Below, piece by piece: positions 1 through 7,826 of a DNA stretch of 21,439 nt. The notes beneath the pieces are model-generated. The model saw nothing but the letters and a program-made list of their open reading frames with translations, did not search any database and was not told the origin of the DNA. Position 1 is the first letter of the stretch. Each line of letters opens with the position of its first letter. This DNA comes from CAYVMN01 sp964452575 (GTDB lineage: Bacteria; Desulfobacterota; DSM-4660; Desulfatiglandales; Desulfatiglandaceae): positions 1 through 21,439 of the forward strand of contig CAYVMN010000059.1 in assembly GCA_964452575.1 (NCBI GenBank), read 5' to 3'. Position numbers and translations under genes: made by a program.

Positions 1-387
1 TTTGAGGCCAAGGTGGCAACCGAAATGTCGGAGTTCCTGAATCGCTTTGATCCTGACCGCGACGGATTCTGGCTGGCCAAACAGGACGAGGAAATCATCG
101 GCTCAATCGCCATCGACGGGATAAAGGCGAATAGCCATGGCGCACACCTCCGATGGTTTATCGTCGACCCTGATTATGCAGGAAAGGGGATCGGGAGCCT
201 TCTCATCGGCGAGGCCCTGGAATTCTGCAGGAAACTGAACTTCCGCCGCGTTTATCTATGGACCTTCAAGGGTCTGGATCCTGCCCGGCATCTCTACGAA
301 AAAAACGGATTTAAGATGTGCAAGGAGCATGAAGACACCCAGTGGGGGGTGAGTGTCCTGGAGCAGATGTTTGAACTAAAGCTATGA
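1..387 (+). CDS. GNAT family N-acetyltransferase, 5' end outside window
   Basis: This is a GNAT-fold acetyl-CoA-dependent N-acetyltransferase; the acceptor is unknown. The frame is open back to base 1 (first residues FEAK), so the gene begins upstream; the GTG at 13 is an internal Val rather than a convincing start. The visible part has the acetyl-CoA pyrophosphate-binding motif A (AGKGIG, within VDPDYAGKGIGSLL) and the C-terminal signature ARHLYEKNGFK typical of the family. From memory, the whole visible stretch (FEAKVATEM, then RFDP, WLAKQDEEIIGS, LYLWTF-like strand, LYEKNGF, ending ELKL) aligns with the C-terminal half of bifunctional MarR-type regulator/GNAT proteins. I therefore suspect a helix-turn-helix domain just upstream, but that cannot be seen here. 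It is followed after 26 nt by the QueG-like gene on the same strand and may share its transcript. Confidence 0.85.
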   Translation, partial: FEAKVATEMSEFLNRFDPDRDGFWLAKQDEEIIGSIAIDGIKANSHGAHLRWFIVDPDYAGKGIGSLLIGEALEFCRKLNFRRVYLWTFKGLDPARHLYEKNGFKMCKEHEDTQWGVSVLEQMFELKL

Positions 388-413
388 GAGGTGGATTTGA
401 AGGGGGTACTCTT

Positions 414-1277
414 ATGAATTGGATAGAGGAAATTATAAGGGAGTTCATTGACCATTCGCCTGAAAACACCTTGAAGAACAACGACAACGACAGGGCCTTT
501 GAGACTCCCCTTGTTGGTTTTTCAAGGGGAGATGATCCACTCTATGGGGCCTACAAGGATCATGTTGGGCCCTTTTATTTGACACCTTGGGAGATATTCA
601 GTGTCACCTTCCGGCTCTTCGACGTAAGGCCTGAGGAACTCACTGTGATCAGCTGGATCCTCCCTCAGGGCAAACAGACAAAGGCCGATAACCGAAAAGA
701 GAAGTTTTACCCCTCGGAGCGATGGGCAAGGGCCCGCATATTTGGTGAAGAGGTCAATGTGAAACTACGAAAACATATGATGGCATCTCTTGGAGAAAAA
801 GGATACCAGGCAGTGGCACCCTCTCTCGCCCCACAGTTCAGCATGAGGATCTCACCCAAATACGGGTTTGCCTCCACCTGGTCCGAACGGCACGCAGCTT
901 ACGCAGCAGGGCTCGGAACCTTTGGCCTTTGCGATGGCCTGATCACTCCAGTTGGAAAGGCAATGCGAACAGGGTCTGTGGTTGCCCGAATCCAGATTCC
1001 TCCAACCCCAAGGCCCTACACTGATCACCATGAATACTGCCTCTTTTTTACCGACGGCATATGCAAGAAGTGTATCTCACGATGCCCGGTGGGGGCCATC
1101 ACCGAGAAGGGGAAAGATAAGCCCACCTGTTTTCGGCACCTTTTCCCGGTCACCAAAGACTACGTGACATCCACATACAAATTCGATGGGTATGGCTGCG
1201 GTCTTTGCCAGACAGGGGTTCCATGCGAGTCAAAGATACCCACAAGGCAGGATGTCAAAGCAGACGATTCTGTGTAA
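414..1277 (+). CDS. QueG-like double 4Fe-4S cluster protein
   Basis: Predicted soluble iron-sulfur protein of 287 aa related to epoxyqueuosine reductase (QueG) and corrinoid-reductase-like proteins. The fold-diagnostic stretch AAYAAGLGTFGLC (about residues 161-173), followed by GLIT and GSVVA, is what places it. Two 4Fe-4S binding sites are visible: Cys209, 217, 220 and 224 (CKKCISRCP, then VGAI), and Cys239 with Cys262, 265 and 271 (YGCGLC). It is shorter than full QueG (about 350-380 aa) and lacks the C-terminal HEAT-like repeat, so it is unlikely to be a true queuosine enzyme; function unknown, probably a reductase. Start choice: ATG at 414 has an AGGGGG ribosome-binding site 7 nt upstream. 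An alternative ATG at 384 overlaps the GNAT stop (ATGA) but has no ribosome-binding site. It is convergent with the AsmA gene, with 38 nt between stops. Confidence 0.82.
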   Translation: MNWIEEIIREFIDHSPENTLKNNDNDRAFETPLVGFSRGDDPLYGAYKDHVGPFYLTPWEIFSVTFRLFDVRPEELTVISWILPQGKQTKADNRKEKFYPSERWARARIFGEEVNVKLRKHMMASLGEKGYQAVAPSLAPQFSMRISPKYGFASTWSERHAAYAAGLGTFGLCDGLITPVGKAMRTGSVVARIQIPPTPRPYTDHHEYCLFFTDGICKKCISRCPVGAITEKGKDKPTCFRHLFPVTKDYVTSTYKFDGYGCGLCQTGVPCESKIPTRQDVKADDSV

Positions 1278-1315
1278 GGAACTTGTCCACCGCATTTTCA
1301 ACATAACTTCTTATC

Positions 1316-3307
1316 CTACCGGCCTAAAGGAAGTCTCCTGAGAAAATCTCTAACCTTCTCAGCCATGCGCCCCGCGTCACCCTCTTGCCTTCCCTTCCCC
1401 GGCAAAAGCCCTTTCAGTGCCTCCGGCTCTTTGATGGCCTTTTCCAGTGTGTCCTGGACAACAGCTTTGAGATCTGGAGTAAATTGCGGCGATGAGAAAC
1501 TGCCTGTAACCAAGATAGGGACTGTAATTCCCGACCGTTGTGCCGTGTCTCCCTGCCCTCTTATCCTCCCCATAAATTTGGGCTCTATCCTGAAATCCAG
1601 GGTCTCTTTGACCAGATCAGCCTTGCCTTTGGCCAATACGCGTACCAGCGGTGATGAGAGTGTCGTTCCGGGGGTGTTCACAACCCCGTTGGTGATGGTG
1701 AATGGAGAATGAAGCTTACTAAAGTCCGTCCGGGGCTTTTTCCCGCCTTCCCCGGCGAGACCGAAGGCGACTTTCACATTTCTGACCATGTCCGCAAGGC
1801 CAATACCCCTAATGGCGCCGTTATTAAACAGGAAGTCACCCTTTCCATTGAGGGTTGGCTTGATCTTTTCCGGATCATCCCCTTCCATGGTGATATCCAG
1901 GTTAATCCTTGCTGTCCCCTCCAGAAAATCCTTCTTCAAGACGTCATTGAGAAGGGGCTTAACCTGAATACCCTTTGCCTCAAGAGTCAGTTGGGTCTTC
2001 GGGGTGTCCTGGCGCACGTCTAAGCTCGCCTTAGACGAGACATCACCCTGATAGAGCTTCATGGTGAGGGGATTGAGGCGCAGGGTACCGTTTTTGCCCA
2101 CGACCTTTAAGGTAAGCTCCTGGATCTTGGCTCCATGTGCCTTAAGCTCCCCGATGCGGACACTGCCGTCCAGGATAAGTTTTCGAAGACCGCTATAATC
2201 AGCCCTTTTCTTTTCAGAGGTCGGCGCCTTGGCCTTCTCCTTGGCCTTGTCAGTTTCCTTCTCACCGTGTGGAGGCAGATAGCGATCCAGGTCGATTTTA
2301 TCCAGATTGAGATTGAACGCCAGGTCAGGTTTGCTGAAATCCTTGGCCTGAGCCGAAAAACTGAGCTTTGATTGGTCGAGCTCCAAAACCCCCTCTGAAA
2401 TGGATACCCTCATCGGATCTCCCTTTATGTTGGCACTCAGAGCGACGCTGTTCAGGGCTGCAGGATCAGCTGTCTTTATTGGAAAGTCCTTGCCCAGTTC
2501 CTTTAGGAGTTTTCTCGGGGAAAATGGAGAAACCTTCACGGCCAGGTCGAACTCTTGACGCGATGTTGGCTCAATGATTTTACCTTTTAGATGTACACCC
2601 AATTCCTTCAAGGCCTTGAGGCTGAAATTAAGGGGCAAGGTCCCCTTTCCTGGCTCTTTGCCAATGGGGCCCAGATTTCCCTTCAACTCCAATGGCTGCC
2701 CATCCACGTCGGCCGAAAGGGCAAGTTGGATAGGTCGATCCAGGGAGACGTTTTCGAGAGTGAGATTTATATCCTTGATCTCCTTCCTCTCTCCCTTGGT
2801 GTCGTCGATCCAAAGGAGGGCCCCTTTCTTGATGGCAAATTCACCAACGCCAAGACTTTTGATCGGGAGTTTGTCTCCAGGCTTTTCCTCCTGGGGCTTG
2901 GCAGACGGCTTTCCCAGCCCCTCCCAGTTTGTTCGACCACTCTTGTCCTTCTCCAGGACGATGCGTGGACCTTCCAGGATAAAGCGTTTTACCTGGATGT
3001 CCTTAGTAATGAGGGGGAGAAGCTTTACCCTTGCCTCAAAAAACTTCACACTCGCGAAATCCTTTTCTTTAAAGCCAGGGGGATTTCCCATGTGAAGGTC
3101 AGAAAAAGAGATCCCGGCCCAAGGAAAAAGGGAGAGGTCCAGATTCCCTCTTATATTAAACGGTCTTCCGGTGGCCTCGGAGATCTTCTTTTCGATTTCG
3201 GGTTTGTATTTCTCCACATCCACAAACATAGGGATAACCAGAAGCGCCACGATAATGAGTACAATGAGCCCACCCAGTACGAAGAATAGCCATTTGATTG
3301 CTTTCAT
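1316..3307 (-). CDS. AsmA family envelope protein
   Basis: AsmA-like protein of 663 aa, predicted to be anchored in the inner membrane by one N-terminal helix (about residues 6-29) with the rest periplasmic. Family members are bridge-like lipid-transfer or outer-membrane-assembly factors; a specific role here is not shown. Evidence is the N-terminal AsmA signature after the membrane helix (VDVEKYKPEIEKKI, then ATGRPFNIRG and LSLFPWAGISF), repeating amphipathic beta-strand segments through the middle, a Lys/Glu-rich low-complexity linker near residues 350-370, and the C-terminal AsmA_2-like part (KGDFLFNNGAIRG, FRIEPKFMG, VTGSFSSPQFTPD). The start has an excellent ribosome-binding site (AGGAGGT, 6 nt from ATG). 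The gene lies 164 nt downstream of glmM on the same strand; no strong terminator or promoter was seen in that gap, so co-transcription is possible. Confidence 0.88.
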   Translation of the reverse strand: MKAIKWLFFVLGGLIVLIIVALLVIPMFVDVEKYKPEIEKKISEATGRPFNIRGNLDLSLFPWAGISFSDLHMGNPPGFKEKDFASVKFFEARVKLLPLITKDIQVKRFILEGPRIVLEKDKSGRTNWEGLGKPSAKPQEEKPGDKLPIKSLGVGEFAIKKGALLWIDDTKGERKEIKDINLTLENVSLDRPIQLALSADVDGQPLELKGNLGPIGKEPGKGTLPLNFSLKALKELGVHLKGKIIEPTSRQEFDLAVKVSPFSPRKLLKELGKDFPIKTADPAALNSVALSANIKGDPMRVSISEGVLELDQSKLSFSAQAKDFSKPDLAFNLNLDKIDLDRYLPPHGEKETDKAKEKAKAPTSEKKRADYSGLRKLILDGSVRIGELKAHGAKIQELTLKVVGKNGTLRLNPLTMKLYQGDVSSKASLDVRQDTPKTQLTLEAKGIQVKPLLNDVLKKDFLEGTARINLDITMEGDDPEKIKPTLNGKGDFLFNNGAIRGIGLADMVRNVKVAFGLAGEGGKKPRTDFSKLHSPFTITNGVVNTPGTTLSSPLVRVLAKGKADLVKETLDFRIEPKFMGRIRGQGDTAQRSGITVPILVTGSFSSPQFTPDLKAVVQDTLEKAIKEPEALKGLLPGKGRQEGDAGRMAEKVRDFLRRLPLGR

Positions 3308-3471
3308 GAGTTACCTCCTACCCCCACATCCTGAAAGGCCGGCTCAATAATACAGCATGGGTCTTTTTGACCTGGGGGATTTCTATAGATGTCTGCTTAC
3401 GATGGGGAGAAAGGCAGAGGAGAGAGGGCTGCCTTACCGAGACTAAGGTACCCAGTTTGTAAGACAAAGAA

Positions 3472-4821
3472 TCAGCCGAGAGCGGCTTTTACCTGCTCAG
3501 CGATCTGCCTGCAGTAGCCTTCCGTTAGATCTTCAGTCGGTCCCTCAACCATCACACGGCAGACATTCTGGGTCCCGGAATAGCGCACCAGAATGCGGCC
3601 CTCCCCACCCAGTTTTGATTCGACCTGCTTAATTACCTCTACTATCCTGGGCACGGTGGAGATTTCTGGCTTGCTCTTGACTTCAACATTGATCAGCTTT
3701 TGCGGAAGAATCTCCATCATTTTCGCCAGTTCTGAAAGGGGCTTCCCTTCTCTTATCATTGCAGCAATAAGCTGCAAGGCTGAAAGGATGCCATCGCCTG
3801 TCGTGTGGTGATCAAGGAAAATAATGTGACCCGATTCCTCACCCCCTATAACTGCGCCCAAGCGCTGCATGTCCTCAAAGACATAGCGGTCACCGACCTT
3901 AGAGGCGTGGTGTCTAAAACCGTATTTCTTGCACGCTAGGGTGAGACCGAGGTTGCTCATCACCGTGCTGACTACTAAATCGTTTTTCAGCTTTCCTTGG
4001 TCTTTGAGTGCCTTTGCGCATATAATCATGATCTGATCCCCGGTGATTTTGCGCCCTTTTTCATCCACGGCAATGAAACGGTCGCCGTCCCCATCGAAGG
4101 CAAGGCCGATGGCGGCACCGATCTCCACCACCCTTTTTTCTAGATCCTGAGTATACTGCGAACCGCAATTTTTGTTGATATTAAGCCCATTAGGATTGTC
4201 GTGAATCACCTCCACATCGGCGCCCAATTCCATCAAAACGGCAGGGGCCACCTTATAGGTAGCGCCGTTGGCTGCATCGATTACGATCTTCATGCCTTCC
4301 ATTGATATATCGCGAGGGAAGGTGTTTTTCAGGAAAACCATGTACCTCCCTGGGGCATCCTCCATTGGGTAGGCCCGGCCCATCTCCTTTGCCTGGGGTG
4401 CCATCTGAAGAAGTTCCCCGCCAAAGATAAGATTTTCAATAACCTCTTCCTCCCCGTCTGACAATTTAAGGCCTTTGCCGGAAAAGATCTTAATGCCGTT
4501 GTCCTGATACGGATTGTGAGAGGCGGAAATCATGACACCCGCATCAGCGCAGACGCTTTTGACAATAAAGGCAACGCCAGGCGTTGGCAACACCTGGACC
4601 AAATAGGAAATGCCCCCCATTGAGCTGATGCCGGCCGCAACAGAACTCTCTAACATGTAGCCTGAAATGCGGGTGTCCCTGCCGATGATCAACCTGGACC
4701 GATGGTTTACCTTCTTGAACACCTTGACTATGGCCTGCCCGACGGAAAAGGCAGTGGCAGCATCCATCGGATACCGGTTGGCCTCTCCCCTGATTCCATC
4801 TGTACCAAATAGTCTACCCAT
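3472..4821 (-). CDS. glmM: phosphoglucosamine mutase GlmM
   Basis: Cytoplasmic enzyme interconverting glucosamine-6-phosphate and glucosamine-1-phosphate, the step before UDP-GlcNAc synthesis for peptidoglycan and lipopolysaccharide. The 449-aa length fits the family (about 445). Seen in order: N-terminal MGRLFGTDGIRG; the phosphoserine active-site loop ISASHNPYQDNG with Ser101 as the phosphorylated residue; the metal-binding loop FDGDGDR; the sugar-binding GGEESGH; and the C-terminal phosphate-binding loop RYSGTQN, where GlmM usually has RxSGTE(P/N). The E to Q change at that position is a small oddity. The reading frame is open further upstream to 4908, but the family start is the ATG at 4821, supported by GGGAAG 7 nt upstream and by the 26-nt gap after the preceding gene. 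It forms an operon with the upstream GlmU-like beta-helix gene. Confidence 0.96.
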   Translation of the reverse strand: MGRLFGTDGIRGEANRYPMDAATAFSVGQAIVKVFKKVNHRSRLIIGRDTRISGYMLESSVAAGISSMGGISYLVQVLPTPGVAFIVKSVCADAGVMISASHNPYQDNGIKIFSGKGLKLSDGEEEVIENLIFGGELLQMAPQAKEMGRAYPMEDAPGRYMVFLKNTFPRDISMEGMKIVIDAANGATYKVAPAVLMELGADVEVIHDNPNGLNINKNCGSQYTQDLEKRVVEIGAAIGLAFDGDGDRFIAVDEKGRKITGDQIMIICAKALKDQGKLKNDLVVSTVMSNLGLTLACKKYGFRHHASKVGDRYVFEDMQRLGAVIGGEESGHIIFLDHHTTGDGILSALQLIAAMIREGKPLSELAKMMEILPQKLINVEVKSKPEISTVPRIVEVIKQVESKLGGEGRILVRYSGTQNVCRVMVEGPTEDLTEGYCRQIAEQVKAALG

Positions 4822-4847
4822 TTTCACGCTTCCCGAACGAAATGAAT

Positions 4848-6110
4848 TCAAGGGCTCATTTCCCTGAACAACTGCAATGTCGGCAACACCGCTGCCGCCT
4901 GCCGACAAAACCCCTGAACGATCTGTTCAAGCCACAGCGTACCCGCTTGAGAAACCTCGTTCGGCAAGCTCTTCACTAGTTCCACGTAGTTTCCATCATT
5001 TCTTTCTTTGTGATCAAGAAATGCCGTAAGAAAACGGTCTCGGTATTCAAGGCCAGCACGAGCGGCCACGGCTGAAGTGAACAACTCACAGACATGGTGG
5101 ATCTTATCGTACAACTCGCGTTTGCCCTCAGCGGTTTTCCCTTCAAGTCCATATTTCTCAATGACAGAGGGCATCTTATCAGCCATGGCCTTTAGCCGCC
5201 TGATACGTTCCTTCTGGGCCAACTTCAGCTTCTCGACCGCGCCGTCATAGATCGCCCTTCCAAATTCCTGACCAACAAAAAATGCCTTACGTACATGGAT
5301 GTACCATTGCTCCAAGGCCATTAGATTGGCAATATAGTGAATATTTTTCTCCACAATACGGTGCAGGCCCAAATAGAGATTTGGAGACAATTTGGTCACT
5401 ATACCCCGGTGAGATTTACCAACGACTAATTTGTTCTCTTCGGCCACGTCGGTTCTCAGAATCGTGCCAGCAGCCACTACGTTTCCGTAACCTATTCTCA
5501 CCGGCCCTACAATGCCCCCCTGCCCGCCAAGAAAGATCCGGCGCTGGTTCAGCATGACGCCCCGGGGGACATCACCGATAAGCGAGGCGGTGGTCTTGTC
5601 TCCATCAGGTGTGAAGTTGAAATGGACGTATGAACTTCCGACTTCGCTGTGATCTTCGCGGCTGGTTCCACCCGCCATCAGGCAGTCACAGAAGTTGATC
5701 AAGCTCCCAAGGGTGACGAAAGGAAAGAGGATCGTCTGCTTTAGCCCAACGCAGTGGGCGCCGTTGGCCTGTTCCTCCAGAATGCAGCCTTCGCGAACGT
5801 GTGCGCCGAGGCCCATGCTCGCCCTTTCAAGGAAAACTGCCTTCTTGAAATACCCCCCTTTCAATTCAACCCCAGGACCCACCTGGCAGTCTTGAATGGT
5901 TACCGGGCCTTCATAGCCCAATTGAGCGCCCGGTCCAATCACCGTTTGTTCTCCATAAATGCGGCACCCAGGATAGATCTTGACCCCATTGCCTGAGATT
6001 TGATCGAGTTTGACTTCTTCGCCGACATCAAGGGCCAACGGGTTGGGAATGCTTACACCTTTACGGATCAGATCAAAGATCTTGTCTTGGTTCCTGGGTC
6101 TCAGTTCCAT
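4848..6110 (-). CDS. GlmU-like left-handed beta-helix protein, no pyrophosphorylase domain
   Basis: Protein of 420 aa built of hexapeptide-repeat left-handed beta-helix (about residues 30-240) followed by an all-helical C-terminal domain (about 250-420). The stretch GSSYVHFNFTPDGDKTTASL, then IGD (about 158-180), resembles the GlmU acetyltransferase-domain segment GAGTITCNYDG...IGD, and adjacency to glmM suggests it acts on glucosamine-1-phosphate or a related sugar phosphate. The N-terminal nucleotidyltransferase domain of true GlmU (with its GxGTRM loop) is absent, and the usual catalytic His (in GAHVGNF) appears replaced (GSLINF), so activity is uncertain. Homologues of this size beside glmM are, as I recall, often labelled UDP-GlcNAc pyrophosphorylase, which the visible domains do not support. 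Start: ATG at 6110 has GGGAG 7 nt upstream; the upstream GTG at 6158 has AGGAA too close to it. Confidence 0.75.
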   Translation of the reverse strand: MELRPRNQDKIFDLIRKGVSIPNPLALDVGEEVKLDQISGNGVKIYPGCRIYGEQTVIGPGAQLGYEGPVTIQDCQVGPGVELKGGYFKKAVFLERASMGLGAHVREGCILEEQANGAHCVGLKQTILFPFVTLGSLINFCDCLMAGGTSREDHSEVGSSYVHFNFTPDGDKTTASLIGDVPRGVMLNQRRIFLGGQGGIVGPVRIGYGNVVAAGTILRTDVAEENKLVVGKSHRGIVTKLSPNLYLGLHRIVEKNIHYIANLMALEQWYIHVRKAFFVGQEFGRAIYDGAVEKLKLAQKERIRRLKAMADKMPSVIEKYGLEGKTAEGKRELYDKIHHVCELFTSAVAARAGLEYRDRFLTAFLDHKERNDGNYVELVKSLPNEVSQAGTLWLEQIVQGFCRQAAAVLPTLQLFREMSP

Positions 6111-6424
6111 CTTTTTCTCCCAACGGGGGATGTCACACCCTAAAGCACGAAAATCCACTTCCTACGCATATATCTTTTGGTAGGCCGTGGATTTCTTGAT
6201 CTTCTTGCGAGATGTATTTTTCTATCACTATTGATCGAAATAATAGAGTCACTTTTTATAAGAAGCCAAATATTTTGTCAAGCCCTTAGCGAAGGCCGAC
6301 TTGGCAATATCGAGTCGACCGAGAAAGAGGTTTAATTGTGTCCGGAAAGAGTTTTTATGGAATAAACAAAGGCGCGAAGTCGTCAGGGTTTTTATATGGT
6401 CACGCACCGGGATATTGGGTTGGG
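6111..6424. other. intergenic region between LbH-glmM operon and nucleotidyltransferase gene
   Basis: AT-rich non-coding stretch. It holds the likely promoter and about 140 nt of leader for the beta-helix/glmM operon, and the downstream flank of the nucleotidyltransferase gene. I see no convincing Rho-independent terminator for the latter, no RNA gene and no credible small reading frame. Confidence 0.6.
6255..6281 (-). promoter_or_regulatory. putative sigma-70 promoter for beta-helix/glmM operon
   Basis: On the - strand a perfect TTGACA (-35, 6281-6276) is followed after 15 nt by TATAAA (-10, 6260-6255). The spacing is 2 nt short of optimal, although TAAAAA at 17 nt is an overlapping alternative. 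It would start transcription near 6248, about 140 nt before the chosen ATG at 6110. Confidence 0.5.
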
Positions 6425-7459
6425 TTATTCAAATTCGTCGGTTTCTTTAATCGAATAAAAGAGGGATAAACATTCTTTTTTCATAAGATCTGGGGCCTCT
6501 CTCAGGAGGTATTCTTCAGCCTCATGTCTTAAAAGCTCTGCTTTTCTTTCCAATCTGTTCAATTTTTGGATCACACCATGCTCTTTTAACATGGCTTTGA
6601 CCGTATGAAAAACCCTCTCACTGCCGTAAAGCAGTGTGCCTTCGTGAAGGATCTTGCAGGCTACCATATTCTTGAAGGTATCAAACTTCATTTGTCCTCT
6701 TACGTGGTTCAATCTTTTTATGACATAATCAATCTCTTCCCTGAGGTGAGGGGTGTTCAGGAGCCTGTATTTTACTTGGTAAATAGTCTCATCAAGTCTT
6801 TCTACGAGTCTCTCGGGAAACAGGTCATCCACAATAACAACCAGGTCCATATCTGATCCCTTTACCAATTTCCCTGTGCTTCTCTCCTCACGAGGGACAT
6901 CGTGCGCCATGTTATGGACAATGTCTCCTGCCAAGATACAACACACCTGATCATTCATACGGAGATCATCTACACACCACTCCATGAGGGTTGACAAGGT
7001 GTTGTAAGCCAATTCTGACTTCTCTTTGCTCACTTCCTTAATGTGTGCAGAGATTTGCTTTGCCCTCTGGTTAAGAGAGGATGGGTTTTTGGCAAGACCC
7101 ACTACCGAATAGGTCAAAAACTCCCTCCGAATGGAAGGAGAAAGACGGGCAAATCCCCCAATGCTCTGATCGAGCCTCAAATATCTGTCGCCTAATTTGC
7201 GGATGCTCGATTTTTCCGAGAGATTACAGGTACGCCACAGCTCAAGTTCATTTGCTTTGGTTTCATCCCATATTTCGGACCCTGTGAGCGGCCCTTTTTC
7301 CTTGATGAGTTGTAGGATTTCCGCTTCCATAACCCAATGCAGCCCTTCGGCCGCAGCCAAGACAGTGGCCAGTGTCCCCCGCCTCCAGTTATCTTCAGGC
7401 GGGATCCTCGACAGGTTTCGGTGAACTCCAAATCCTGACGTCTGAAACCTTATTGCCAA
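6425..7459 (-). CDS. winged-helix / polymerase-beta-like nucleotidyltransferase protein
   Basis: Unrecognised 344-aa protein with two discernible parts. Residues about 25-120 are helical and winged-helix-like, with LQLIKEKGPLTGSEIWDET resembling a DNA-binding HTH, followed by the strongly patterned RYLRLDQ and ARLSPSIRREFLTYS. Residues about 172-285 look like a minimal nucleotidyltransferase: CILAGDIVHNM (the hG[S/G] region), KGSDMDLVVIVDD with acidic pair Asp203 and Asp205, and EEIDYVIK with the third acid Asp244. The C-terminus is helical. Such domains transfer nucleotides to nucleic acids, proteins or drugs; the target here is unknown. The start is a TTG at 7459, limited by an in-frame stop 21 nt upstream, with no clear ribosome-binding site; the next ATG (residue 44) would cut the N-terminal region. 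It is divergent from the SNF2 operon with an apparently shared control region. Confidence 0.7.
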   Translation of the reverse strand: MAIRFQTSGFGVHRNLSRIPPEDNWRRGTLATVLAAAEGLHWVMEAEILQLIKEKGPLTGSEIWDETKANELELWRTCNLSEKSSIRKLGDRYLRLDQSIGGFARLSPSIRREFLTYSVVGLAKNPSSLNQRAKQISAHIKEVSKEKSELAYNTLSTLMEWCVDDLRMNDQVCCILAGDIVHNMAHDVPREERSTGKLVKGSDMDLVVIVDDLFPERLVERLDETIYQVKYRLLNTPHLREEIDYVIKRLNHVRGQMKFDTFKNMVACKILHEGTLLYGSERVFHTVKAMLKEHGVIQKLNRLERKAELLRHEAEEYLLREAPDLMKKECLSLFYSIKETDEFE

Positions 7460-7634
7460 TGAGACAAATTGGTCAACTTAAATAAAACATATTCACATCT
7501 TGCGGAGAAGTCATCAACTGGGAGCCGATTTTTCCCCGGTCACCAGGGAATTGTGTGATAGTTGCATAGGCAAACGCCTCAAAGACCTTGCTTTCAGTCC
7601 AGAAAAGGATAAGCTGGATTATATCTCACCATAA

Positions 7635-7663
7635 AGTTTAAGCTATAAAAAAAGGATTGTCAA
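7635..7663 (-). promoter_or_regulatory. putative sigma-70 promoter for nucleotidyltransferase gene
   Basis: On the - strand a perfect TTGACA (-35, 7663-7658), a 17-nt spacer containing a T-run, then TAAACT (-10, 7640-7635, 4 of 6 consensus). Predicted start near 7628, giving a leader of about 170 nt to the TTG at 7459. Confidence 0.5.
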
Positions 7664-7665
7664 TA

Positions 7666-7690
7666 TCGTGTGTTTTCCGTTGACACACGA
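7666..7690. promoter_or_regulatory. putative shared operator, 8-bp inverted repeat
   Basis: Arms TCGTGTGT (7666-7673) and ACACACGA (7683-7690) are perfectly complementary around a 9-nt centre. The repeat lies between the two divergent promoters: its left edge is 3 bp from the - strand -35, and its right arm covers most of the + strand -35 (7680-7685). That is a standard position for a repressor acting on both directions. The binding factor is unknown; the winged-helix part of the divergent gene product is one candidate. Confidence 0.5.
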
Positions 7691-7709
7691 AGGGGCCTCC
7701 TCCTAATAT
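7680..7709 (+). promoter_or_regulatory. putative sigma-70 promoter for SNF2 operon
   Basis: TTGACA (-35, 7680-7685), 18-nt spacer, TAATAT (-10, 7704-7709; 4 of 6 consensus). Predicted start near 7716, about 130 nt before the ATG at 7848. Confidence 0.5.
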
Positions 7710-7714
7710 AGGAG
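7700..7714. repeat. palindrome overlapping the -10 of the SNF2 promoter
   Basis: CTCCTA and TAGGAG around a central ATA; the arms are perfect and cover the -10 hexamer at 7704-7709. It could be a second operator or chance in an AT-rich box. Confidence 0.4.
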
Positions 7715-7750
7715 ACTCATTAAAGGACTTAATTCTATCATTACTTACCT

Positions 7751-7771
7751 CAGGGCATAAGCCATACCCTG
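7751..7771. repeat. imperfect inverted repeat in SNF2 leader
   Basis: CAGGG and CCCTG arms with an 11-nt interior carrying a CATA direct repeat. In the predicted 5' untranslated leader this could form a short hairpin. Confidence 0.35.
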
Positions 7772-7826
7772 GAGTGATTTCATCCTATCCAAGATCTGCG
7801 AGAGAGGGCTGAGCTGGGGCTACCTC

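Noticed and set aside
2591..3289. A 232-codon open frame on the + strand opposite the AsmA gene
   Set aside because: It lies wholly antisense to a well-supported gene, has no ribosome-binding site or family pattern, and similar long shadow frames occur opposite other genes here.
3360..3372. GGTC-TTTTT-GACC as a terminator after glmM
   Set aside because: Only a 4-bp stem with an AT loop and no T-run following on the - strand.
3474..3487. AGCCG-AGAG-CGGCT hairpin at the glmM stop codon
   Set aside because: The T-run follows it only on the + strand, where no gene precedes it; on the - strand it overlaps the coding end and is weak.
6425..7459. MNT/HEPN toxin-antitoxin pair
   Set aside because: No HEPN gene adjacent on either side and the protein is three times the size of a typical MNT antitoxin.
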